Position numbers and translations under genes: made by a program
The notes under the pieces: model-generated
What the model saw: only the letters and a program-made list of their open reading frames with translations
Told to the model about the DNA's origin: nothing
Databases searched by the model: none
In this document: one piece after another, positions 32,316-39,532 of the stretch
Layout: each line of letters begins with the position of its first letter
How positions within the stretch are numbered: the stretch's first letter is position 1
DNA from: Kineosphaera sp032229625
Lineage (GTDB): Bacteria > Actinomycetota > Actinomycetes > Actinomycetales > Dermatophilaceae
Direction: 5' to 3'
Length of the DNA: 41,910 nucleotides
Assembly (NCBI GenBank): GCA_032229625.1
Contig: JAVTVZ010000154.1
Span: forward strand, 1 to 41,910

Positions 32316-33008
32316 CCTCCTGCCGGTCGATGGGTCGATGGTCTCAGCGTCGATCGTCACGGTGTCGATCGTCACGGTGTCGTCGTCACGGCGTCGACGG
32401 ACACTGCGGGCTCGGTCGGCCGCCATCTCGCCATCGTCGGCGCCGGCCGAGTGTTGCAGCACCTGCAACTCTTCGCGCGGGGCGCAACGAGCGCGTAAGG
32501 GCCATACTCTGCCCGCAAGTGAGTGTCGTCGGCAACACCCACCGCATGCGGGGTGCCGGTCGCGGGCCTGGTCGAGCACCCGCAGATGCCCCCGATCTCA
32601 CGCGCTCGCAGGGCGCCAGCCGAGGCGGATGCCGACCTCGTCGGCCTCGGCGCGCAGCGGGGTGAGCACCTGCTCGTGGCGGGCCTGATCGAAGCGGAAG
32701 GTCGGGCCGGACACGCTCAGGGAGGCGACGATCCGGCCGCGCGCGTCGCGGATCGGGGCGGCGAGCGCGGTGAGCCCGACGTCGAGCTCGTCGACGGCCA
32801 CCGCATAGCCCTGCCGGCGCACCTGCGCGAGCTCGCGGGCGAGCGCGTCGGGGTCCGTCAGCGTCGAGGGGGTGTAGGCGACGAGCTCGCCGAGCAGCTC
32901 GGTGCGCTCGGCGTCGGGCAGCTCGCACACGAGCACCTTGCCGTTGGAGGTGGCGTGCAGCGGGATGCGCTGGCCGACCCAGTTGTAGCTGGAGTTGGTG
33001 CCGCTGCC
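32316..33008. repeat. Direct duplication, arm 2 (within the intact iclR locus)
   Basis: Partner of 29259-29783. It begins with the BCCT ribosome binding site (CCTCCTGCC on the plus strand) but now faces the NRAMP remnant instead of a BCCT gene. It has two copies of the 15-base unit GTGTCGATCGTCACG, against one in arm 1. Confidence 0.9.
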
Positions 33009-33386
33009 GGCGACCTGGTCGACATAGAGGGCGGAGCCGGCGGAGATCACGGCGACGTTGACGGTCTCGCCCGTCGCGTCCGCGAGGCGACGGCTGCTCG
33101 GGCGGGCGGCGTCGACGAGGTCGAGCCGGGAGTCGGTGGCGCCGGCCAGGCGCAGGATGCCCGGGCCCAGCCGGTAGTGACCGCGCTCGGCGACCTGCTC
33201 GACGAGTCCGCGCCGCTCGAGGGCGGCGACGAGCCGACTCGCGGTGCTCTTGTGCACCCCGAGCTCGCCGGCCAGGCCGGTGACGCCGAGCGTGCCGTGC
33301 TGCGCGAGCAGCTCGAGGATCGTCACGGCGCGATCCACCGACTGCACCGGCGTGTCGCGCGCCGCAGGCGCACTGGCGTTCCGCAT
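32598..33386 (-). CDS. IclR-family transcriptional regulator
   Basis: A 262-residue regulator. Residues 14-70 hold the winged helix (VDRAVTILELLAQHGTLGVT, then HKSTASRLVAALERRGLVEQ). The IclR effector domain follows, with VNVAVISAGSALYVDQVAG, PLHATSNGKVLVCELPD and IVASLSVSGPTFRFD. The start at 33386 fits the first homologous residues; the RBS is weak. It is divergent from purU across a region with repeated GTTGCGT sites. Similar sites before the demethylase-etf operon suggest it controls methylglycine catabolism. A broken second copy is at 29526-29783. Confidence 0.9.
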   Translation of the reverse strand: MRNASAPAARDTPVQSVDRAVTILELLAQHGTLGVTGLAGELGVHKSTASRLVAALERRGLVEQVAERGHYRLGPGILRLAGATDSRLDLVDAARPSSRRLADATGETVNVAVISAGSALYVDQVAGSGTNSSYNWVGQRIPLHATSNGKVLVCELPDAERTELLGELVAYTPSTLTDPDALARELAQVRRQGYAVAVDELDVGLTALAAPIRDARGRIVASLSVSGPTFRFDQARHEQVLTPLRAEADEVGIRLGWRPASA

Positions 33387-33438
33387 GGCGCAACCATAGG
33401 TGAGGGCTTCCGTCGAGGTGGGCTCGAAGCTACGATTT

Positions 33439-33473
33439 GTTGCGTATTTCGCGCAGCGTTGCGTGATACGCAC
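33439..33473. promoter_or_regulatory. Operator region between iclR and purU
   Basis: GTTGCGTA (33439-33446) and GTTGCGTGATACGCAC (33458-33473, containing the palindrome TGCGT-GAT-ACGCA) lie 19 bases apart. TGCGTAT and ATACGCA also form an inverted repeat over 33441-33472. The half-sites match those at 26189-26224. Confidence 0.68.
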
Positions 33474-33561
33474 CATTCCTGTCGGGTGGACCGTCGGCGG
33501 TATGTCGTGTGCCGTCGCCGCGGCCCCCGCAGGCCCGGACGAGACGAGTGGAGGGCGAGAC

Positions 33562-34524
33562 GTGACCAGTCCCGTGCCCGGAGCGGCGGCCCTGGCGGCC
33601 GTCCAGAGCGCGGCGCGGGCCCGCGCGGCGGCGGCGATGACGCACCAGACCGGTGCCGACAGCTCGGCGGACACCGTGCAGCAATACGTGCTGACGATCT
33701 CCTGCCCCGACCGGCCGGGCATCGTCGCGGCGGTCACGCGGATGCTCTACGAGGGCGGCGGCAACATCGAGGAGAGCCAGCAGTTCGACGACCGGCTCAC
33801 CGACCGCTTCTTCATGCGCATCCACTTCTCCGACACCGGCGACACCACGCTCGAGCAGTGGCGCGCGCGGATGGAGCCGGTGGCGGCGCCCTTCGCGATG
33901 ACGTGGCAGCTGTTCGCAGCGCGGGCGCCCTACCGCACGCTCATCATGGTCAGCAAGGCCGGGCACTGCCTCAACGATCTGCTCTTCCGCTGGCAGACCG
34001 GGGCGCTGAACATGACGATCCCGGCGATCGTGTCCAACCACACCGACCTGGAGCCGCTCGCGCGCTCCTACGGCATCCCCTTCCATCACATCCCGATCAC
34101 GGCGGACACCAAGCCGCAGGCCGAGGCCGCGCTCATGTCGCTCGTCGAGGAGCACGAGGTGCACCTGGTGGTGCTGGCCCGCTACATGCAGGTGCTCAGC
34201 GACGAGCTGTCGCGGTGCATGTCGGGGCGGATCATCAACATCCACCATTCGTTCCTGCCGAGCTTCAAGGGCGGGCGGCCCTATCACCAGGCGTTCGAGC
34301 GCGGCGTCAAGCTCGTCGGCGCGACCGCGCACTACGTGACGGCCGACCTCGACGAGGGCCCGATCATCGAGCAGGACGTCACCCGAGTCGACCACCGCAT
34401 GGGCCCCACCGACCTCGTCCGCGCCGGTCAGGACGTCGAGGCCGACGTGCTCTCGCGCGCCGTGAAGTGGCACTGCGAGTCGCGCGTGCTGCTCAACACC
34501 GACCGCACCGTCGTCTTCGACTGA
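33562..34524 (+). CDS. purU: Formyltetrahydrofolate deformylase
   Basis: About 320 residues from GTG 33562 (GGAGGG 9 bases upstream). ATG 33637 would give 295 residues, nearer the usual size, and is possible. An N-terminal ACT domain (VLTISCPDRPGIVAAVTRMLYEGGGNIEE) is followed by the formyl-transferase domain with LARYMQVLS, NIHHSFLPSFKGGRPYHQAF and KLVGATAHYVTADLDEGPI, holding the catalytic Asn, His and Asp. The enzyme hydrolyses 10-formyl-THF to formate and THF. In betaine/dimethylglycine catabolism this disposes of C1 units from the demethylase and regenerates THF. It is divergent from iclR and shares its operator region. Confidence 0.92.
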   Translation: MTSPVPGAAALAAVQSAARARAAAAMTHQTGADSSADTVQQYVLTISCPDRPGIVAAVTRMLYEGGGNIEESQQFDDRLTDRFFMRIHFSDTGDTTLEQWRARMEPVAAPFAMTWQLFAARAPYRTLIMVSKAGHCLNDLLFRWQTGALNMTIPAIVSNHTDLEPLARSYGIPFHHIPITADTKPQAEAALMSLVEEHEVHLVVLARYMQVLSDELSRCMSGRIINIHHSFLPSFKGGRPYHQAFERGVKLVGATAHYVTADLDEGPIIEQDVTRVDHRMGPTDLVRAGQDVEADVLSRAVKWHCESRVLLNTDRTVVFD

Positions 34525-34607
34525 TCGGCCCCTTCCCCGCCTTCGGCGTCGCGGTCGCAGCTCACGGACGTGACTGCAACCGCGACGCTCGACTGCACGC
34601 GCGACCG

Positions 34608-35735
34608 TCAGGGGGTGGACGCGTCCACGGGCGGGCACGCCGGTGGCCGTGGCGACCAGCCGTGGCGGGCCAGGTCGTGGAAGAACCCCGGCGCCACCTG
34701 CAGGCCATCGGAGCGGGCGACGTGGTCGTAGACGTCGAGCCCGACGGCCAGGTCGAGCACCCCGAGCCCGAAGGGCGAGAAGACGACGGTCCGGTCGGTC
34801 GGCACGGCGACGCGCCCGGCCATGACGTCGGCGAGGGTGCCGGCGATGAAGTCCCGATGCCCGACGAGCTGCTCGAGCAGGTGCGGCGAGGTGTCGGCCT
34901 TGAGGCAGTGGTCGACGTCGTCGAGCACGTTGACGGCCTCGGCGAGGAGCTGCGGGGCCAGGTCGCGCAGCGACACGTGCAGCACGACGGGGTGGTGCTC
35001 GAACCAGGCCGCATCGCTGATGTGGGGCCGCGCGGCGACGGTCGCGAAGACGACGAGGTCGCTGCCGCGGATGGCCGATTCGGCGTCGTCGCAGACTCGC
35101 ACGGGCACGTCGGGGGTGGCGCGGCCGATCGCCGACGCAAGCCCGAAGGCGCTGGCCCGGTCGAGGTCGTGGACGGCGATCTCGTCCGGGGCCGGGCCGG
35201 TCGCGGCCAGGTACTGATGCAGGTACCGCGCGATGAGGCCCGCTCCGACGAAGCCGATCCGCCGCGGCGCCGCACGCCCCTGCAGCAGGTGCCGGGCGCC
35301 GAGCGCCGCCGACGCGGCCGTGCGGGTCGCGCTGATGATCGAGCCCTCGAGGCAGGCGAAGGGGTAGCCGGTGTCGTGGTCGTTGAGGATGAGCAGCGCC
35401 GACGCCCGCGGGAGGCCGTACTCGACGTTCCCCGGGAAGCTCGACACCCACTTGATGCCGTCGACGGCGCCCGGGGCCGATCCGCGCCCCCCGAGCGAGG
35501 CGGGCAGCGCGATGATCCGGGACAGCGGCCGGTCGGGGAAGCGCAGGAAGTACGAGGGCGGGTTGACGGTGTCACCGGCGTCGTGGATGCGGTAGGTCGC
35601 GGCGACGAGGTCGACGATCTCGGGCTCGCGGCCGCGCAGCGCGGCCGCGACCTGGCCGCCGCCGATGACGGCGAACTGCGGCGGGTAGGTCGCCCGGCCG
35701 GTCGGGGGGCAGGGCAGCGTCTGGTGGACGGTCAT
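34608..35735 (-). CDS. sbnB: 2,3-diaminopropionate biosynthesis protein, SbnB-like
   Basis: A 375-residue ornithine-cyclodeaminase-family protein of the SbnB type. The substrate-binding half has DTVNPPSYFLRFPDRPLSRIIALPA and GIKWVSSFPGN; the NAD-binding motif is RIGFVGAGLIARYLHQYL. SbnB oxidatively cleaves N-(1-amino-1-carboxyethyl)-glutamate to L-2,3-diaminopropionate and 2-oxoglutarate. The partner SbnA, which makes that substrate from phosphoserine and glutamate, is not in the window and could lie beyond the right edge. Its start overlaps the dioxygenase stop by four bases, and it is the last gene of the NRPS operon, so diaminopropionate is the probable building block. Other cyclodeaminase-family reactions cannot be fully excluded. 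Confidence 0.87.
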   Translation of the reverse strand: MTVHQTLPCPPTGRATYPPQFAVIGGGQVAAALRGREPEIVDLVAATYRIHDAGDTVNPPSYFLRFPDRPLSRIIALPASLGGRGSAPGAVDGIKWVSSFPGNVEYGLPRASALLILNDHDTGYPFACLEGSIISATRTAASAALGARHLLQGRAAPRRIGFVGAGLIARYLHQYLAATGPAPDEIAVHDLDRASAFGLASAIGRATPDVPVRVCDDAESAIRGSDLVVFATVAARPHISDAAWFEHHPVVLHVSLRDLAPQLLAEAVNVLDDVDHCLKADTSPHLLEQLVGHRDFIAGTLADVMAGRVAVPTDRTVVFSPFGLGVLDLAVGLDVYDHVARSDGLQVAPGFFHDLARHGWSPRPPACPPVDASTP

Positions 35736-36862
35736 GGGAGTCGCTCCTGTGTCGCGAAGGATGGTGTGACGTCAGTGGGTGCGGGGAAGGACACCGCGTC
35801 GGTCATCGCGACGACGATCTCCCGGTCCCCGGTGAAGGCCTCGCGGCTGTGCGCGCTCGCGATGTTGTCGACGACGAGCAGGTCACCGGCCTGCCACGGC
35901 TCGCGGCGGGTGCACGCGGCATACGTCGCGCCGATGAGCTCGACGACATCGGGGCCGATGGGCGACCCGTCGCCGTAGCACGTGGTGAAGGGCAGCCCGC
36001 CCGGCCCATAGCAGTCGAGGAGGAAGTCGCGCACGTCCGCCTCCAGGGTCCATTCGCTGAGGAAGGCGACCTGGTTGAACCAGCAGCGCGCCCCGGTGAC
36101 CGGGTGGGTCACGACCGCGGCGCGACGCTGTCGCGTCGTCAGCGATCCGTCGCTGCCCCAGTGGGTGTCGATGCCGTGGGCGCGGCAGTAGGCGTCGACG
36201 GCGGCCGGGTCGTCGGTGCCGAACGCGTCGGCGAGGCCGGCGCCGATGTCGTCGCCGAAGCGCCTCACGAGCATCCAGCCGTCCCGCTCGAAGCGGGCGA
36301 CGAGCTCGGCGGGCAGCGCGGCGAGCACCTGCGCGGAGTCGGCGACGGCGGTCGCGCCGCCGGACTCCGGGGCGGTCAGGCAGGCGAAGAGCATGGTGCC
36401 GGGCGGGGCGTCGGTGTAGCTCAGCTCGTGGTGCATGCACATCGGCTGCGTCGCGGGCCAGGCCGATGAGCCGTAGAGGCCAGGGGCGTGCCGCTCGCGC
36501 ACGGCGAACGCCTCGCGCTCGGTGAGCAGCCGCGTGCCCAGGGCCTCGAAGACCGCGCCGGCGGCGGCGTGGTCGGCGATGCCGAGCCCGCGCACGAGCA
36601 GGGCGCCGTGCCGGGCGACCGCCGCCCGCACGGCGTGACGATGGGCGCGCGCCCAGGCCGCGGGGTCCGGGCCCGAGCCGCAGGCCGCGAGTTCGCCCGC
36701 GTCGACCTCCAGAATCGGCGGGCGGTCGGGCCGCAGGTCCAGGCCCGGCAGGTCGGCCGCCGGCGCTGGGCGTGCCGGGTCGGGCGCTGGTCCGGGGGCG
36801 GGCGGGGCGACCAGGGGGCTGGTTCGGTCGCGGTCCTGGCGCCGGAAGAGGTTGCTGATCAT
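35732..36862 (-). CDS. Fe(II)/2-oxoglutarate-dependent dioxygenase (TauD/TfdA, SyrP/clavaminate synthase-like)
   Basis: A 376-residue protein with a Pro/Ala-rich N-terminal 50 residues. The iron motif HxE is seen as His144-His145-Glu146 in CMHHELSYTD; the distal His is in DNIASAHSREAF, and the 2-oxoglutarate Arg is in GDREIVVAM. GARCWFNQVAFLSEW and APPGTMLFACLTAPESGGAT are typical of SyrP-like enzymes, which often beta-hydroxylate an amino acid tethered to an NRPS carrier. The gene starts 10 bases after the A-T protein stop and overlaps sbnB by ATGA. This suggests hydroxylation of the activated amino acid or of the product. Its cosubstrate 2-oxoglutarate is also the by-product of SbnB. Confidence 0.85.
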   Translation of the reverse strand: MISNLFRRQDRDRTSPLVAPPAPGPAPDPARPAPAADLPGLDLRPDRPPILEVDAGELAACGSGPDPAAWARAHRHAVRAAVARHGALLVRGLGIADHAAAGAVFEALGTRLLTEREAFAVRERHAPGLYGSSAWPATQPMCMHHELSYTDAPPGTMLFACLTAPESGGATAVADSAQVLAALPAELVARFERDGWMLVRRFGDDIGAGLADAFGTDDPAAVDAYCRAHGIDTHWGSDGSLTTRQRRAAVVTHPVTGARCWFNQVAFLSEWTLEADVRDFLLDCYGPGGLPFTTCYGDGSPIGPDVVELIGATYAACTRREPWQAGDLLVVDNIASAHSREAFTGDREIVVAMTDAVSFPAPTDVTPSFATQERLP

Positions 36863-36872
36863 GTCGATGCTC

Positions 36873-39497
36873 CTAGGTCAGCTGTCGGATGGTGGTCGTG
36901 CCGGTCGTGCCGGTCGTGCCGGCGATGCCGGTCGTGCCGGCGACGCCGGACGTATCGGTGGTGCCGGGGGTGCAGCGGGTGGCGGCGTCGATGACCGCGG
37001 CGAGGTCGGCCAGGACGGGATGGGCGAGCAGGTCGCGCGGGGTGACGGCACGGTCGAGGGCGATGGCGAGCTTGACCGCGGCCAGCGACGTGCCTCCGCG
37101 CTCGAAGAAGTGGTCGCGCCGCCCGATCTGCCCGGGCGCCAGCCCGAGCACGGCGGCCCACGCGTCGGCGACCCGGATTTCGGTGGGGGTCGCGGGGGCG
37201 CTCGCGCGAGCCGCGCGTCGATCGACGGCCGGGGCGGGCGTCGCGGCCGGCCCGTTGGCGCGCCCGCGGACCGCGGCGGGCTCGGACCCCTCGAGCCGGG
37301 CGGCGAGATCCGTGAGCGCGGCGCGGTCGATCTTGCCGTTGGCCGTCAGCGGCAGCGTCGCGCGGTGGTGCAGGGTGCGCGGCACCATGTAGCCGGGCAC
37401 GCGGGCTCCGATGACGTCGCGCAGCTGCTGGGCCTGCAGGGGCGCGTCGGCGGCGTAGAACCCGACGAGCCGCCGCTCCCGGCCGGGCACGTCGAGCACG
37501 ACGACGGCGGCCTCGCGCACGCCGACGGCGCGGGTCAGGGCGTCCTCGACCTCGCCGATCTCGATGCGGAATCCCGCGATCTTGACCTGGTGGTCGCGGC
37601 GGCCGAGGAAGTCCAGCGTGCCGTCGGGCGACCAGCGACCGATGTCGCCGCTGCGATAGAGCCGGTCGCCGGCGTGGAAGGGGTCGACCAGGTAGGCGCG
37701 CGCGGTCCGCTCGGGGTCGTTGACGTAGCCCCGGCCGACGCACACGCCGGCGAAGACGATCTCCCCCGGCGCCCCGAGCGGCACCGGCACGAGCCGGTCG
37801 TCGACGACGTAGACGCGGGCGTTGCGGATCGGCAGCCCGAGCGGCACCCGGGCCGTGCTCGGGGGGCCGTCCATGACGTGGTGGTTGGTGTCGTCGGAGG
37901 TCTCGGTCAGGCCGTAGGCGTTGACGAGCCGGGTCGCCGGGCCGCCGGCGAACCAGCGCCGCGCGAGCTGGGCCTTGAGCGCCTCGCCGGTCACCGACAC
38001 GCAGCGCAGCGCCGGCAGCGGCCGCGGGTGGCTCTCCAGATAGCCGAGCACGACCTCCAGATAGGACGGCACGACCTGCAGGACCGCGACGTCCGCGGCG
38101 GCGAGGACCTCGACGAATCGCTCGGCGTCGAGGATCACCTCCTGCTCGACGATGAGCGTCCGGCCGCCGGCGACGAGGGCCGCGAGCAGCTGCCACAGCG
38201 AGATGTCGAAGCACTGCGGCGCGGTCTGGGCGACGGTGTCGCCGGGGCGGACGCCCAGATCCTCGATCTTGGCCAGGACGTGGTTGAGCATCCCGGCGTG
38301 CTCGCACATCGCGCCTTTGGGCTCGCCGGTCGAGCCGGACGTGAAGTAGAGGTAGGCGAGCCGGTCGCCTCCGATGTCGACCCCGAGGCCGACGGGCAGA
38401 TCGGCGGCGGTGTCGACCTGGCCGCCGGCGGGGGCACCGGTCAGGATCGAGTCGAGGTCGAGCACGACGGGCGGCACCGCGTCGGTCCGGCCGGCGAGCG
38501 CGTCGACGGCCGCGTCGAGTCCCGCGCGGGACACGGCCTGGGTCAGGGCGTGGCCGCAGTCGGCGCGCCGCAGGACGCGGGCGATCCGGTCGGCGGGGTG
38601 GGCGGGGTCGACGGGCAGGTAGGCGCCGCCGGCCTTGAGGATGCCCAGGACCGCGGCGAGCCACTCCAGGGTGCGGTCGGTGGCCACGGCGACGACGCCC
38701 TCGGGGCGCAGCCCGGTCGCCAGCAGGGCCCGGCCGATCGCGTCGGCGCGGGCGTTCAGCTGGCCGTACGTCCACTCCCGGGTCCCCTGCGCGGCGGCCG
38801 GCCGATGGGGGTGGGCGCGGACGTTGTCCTCGATGAGCTCGTGGAGCCGACGCTCCGGCAGCGGCCGCAGCGGCCCGGCCAAACCGTCGACCTGCTCGCG
38901 GATCTCTCTGTCCGACACCAGACTTCCCGCTTCGACCGCCCCGTCCGGGTCGTCGATGAGTCGGGCGAGGGCGGCGAGGTGATAGCCGGCGATGCGCCGC
39001 GCGTAGGCCGCGTCGACCAGCCCTGGGGCATACCGCAGGGCGAGCGCGCCGGGCTCCCACCAGACCTGCACGGCGACCCCGAGCGGCAAGGTCCCACCCT
39101 CCTCGGGGGCGCCGCGGCCGACGAGGCTGCCGTAGGTCGCACCGGCGACGGCCCCGCCGCCGCGCGCGTCCTCACACGCGGCGACGAGGTCGCGCCAGGC
39201 GCCGCCGACGGCGATCGTGCACGCCCGCGCAGCACCCTCCGTACCGGCATCGGCAGCGGCATCGAGACCGAGACCGAGGCCGGGATCGAGACCGATGGTG
39301 ACGACCCGCTCTCCGGTGAGCGCGGCGAGGAGGCGCGCGTGCGCGGCGAGCAGCAGGGTCGTCGGGCTCGCGGCCAGCTCGGCGGCGGCCTGGGCGATCG
39401 CGGAGCGCATCCCGTCGGGCAGGGGCAGGTCGCAGCGGGCGTGCGCCGGTGGGTCCGGCTCGCACGGGTGGCTGATCCAGGCGGGGAAGGTCGTCAT
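36873..39497 (-). CDS. Stand-alone NRPS protein: adenylation-thiolation, with a truncated condensation-like N terminus
   Basis: An 874-residue protein with GAGGAGAT before ATG 39497. Residues 1-190 resemble only the last part of a condensation domain (LGVAVQVWWEPGALALRYAPGLVDAAYARR) and lack any HHxxxDG. The adenylation domain spans about 195-760: YLYFTSGSTGEPKGA, CFDISLW with Asp431, NAYGLTE, YRSGDIGRW, and Lys722 in ANGKIDRAAL. The carrier domain follows, with Ser804 in FFERGGTSLAA as the phosphopantetheine site. There is no full condensation and no thioesterase domain. The reading of the specificity residues, by hand against GrsA, is D-I-W-Q-S-T-A-D-D-K; two acidic positions fit a basic side chain. 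A Thr/Gly-rich repeat ends the protein. It likely loads diaminopropionate for the adjacent Pls-like membrane protein. Confidence 0.87.
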   Translation of the reverse strand: MTTFPAWISHPCEPDPPAHARCDLPLPDGMRSAIAQAAAELAASPTTLLLAAHARLLAALTGERVVTIGLDPGLGLGLDAAADAGTEGAARACTIAVGGAWRDLVAACEDARGGGAVAGATYGSLVGRGAPEEGGTLPLGVAVQVWWEPGALALRYAPGLVDAAYARRIAGYHLAALARLIDDPDGAVEAGSLVSDREIREQVDGLAGPLRPLPERRLHELIEDNVRAHPHRPAAAQGTREWTYGQLNARADAIGRALLATGLRPEGVVAVATDRTLEWLAAVLGILKAGGAYLPVDPAHPADRIARVLRRADCGHALTQAVSRAGLDAAVDALAGRTDAVPPVVLDLDSILTGAPAGGQVDTAADLPVGLGVDIGGDRLAYLYFTSGSTGEPKGAMCEHAGMLNHVLAKIEDLGVRPGDTVAQTAPQCFDISLWQLLAALVAGGRTLIVEQEVILDAERFVEVLAAADVAVLQVVPSYLEVVLGYLESHPRPLPALRCVSVTGEALKAQLARRWFAGGPATRLVNAYGLTETSDDTNHHVMDGPPSTARVPLGLPIRNARVYVVDDRLVPVPLGAPGEIVFAGVCVGRGYVNDPERTARAYLVDPFHAGDRLYRSGDIGRWSPDGTLDFLGRRDHQVKIAGFRIEIGEVEDALTRAVGVREAAVVVLDVPGRERRLVGFYAADAPLQAQQLRDVIGARVPGYMVPRTLHHRATLPLTANGKIDRAALTDLAARLEGSEPAAVRGRANGPAATPAPAVDRRAARASAPATPTEIRVADAWAAVLGLAPGQIGRRDHFFERGGTSLAAVKLAIALDRAVTPRDLLAHPVLADLAAVIDAATRCTPGTTDTSGVAGTTGIAGTTGTTGTTTIRQLT
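36900..36955. repeat. 9-base repeats in the 3' end of the A-T gene
   Basis: Imperfect units of GTGCCGGTC/GATGCCGGTC encode the Thr-Gly-rich C terminus (GTTGIAGTTGTTGTTT). Such arrays change length readily; here the unit size keeps the frame. Confidence 0.7.
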
Positions 39498-39532
39498 GAC
39501 AGATCTCCTCGGGCGTGTCGGGCGGTGGGGTT

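Noticed and set aside
29259..33008. Composite transposon or insertion sequence flanked by direct repeats
   Set aside because: No transposase and no terminal inverted repeats were seen; the arms are pieces of the BCCT-iclR locus.
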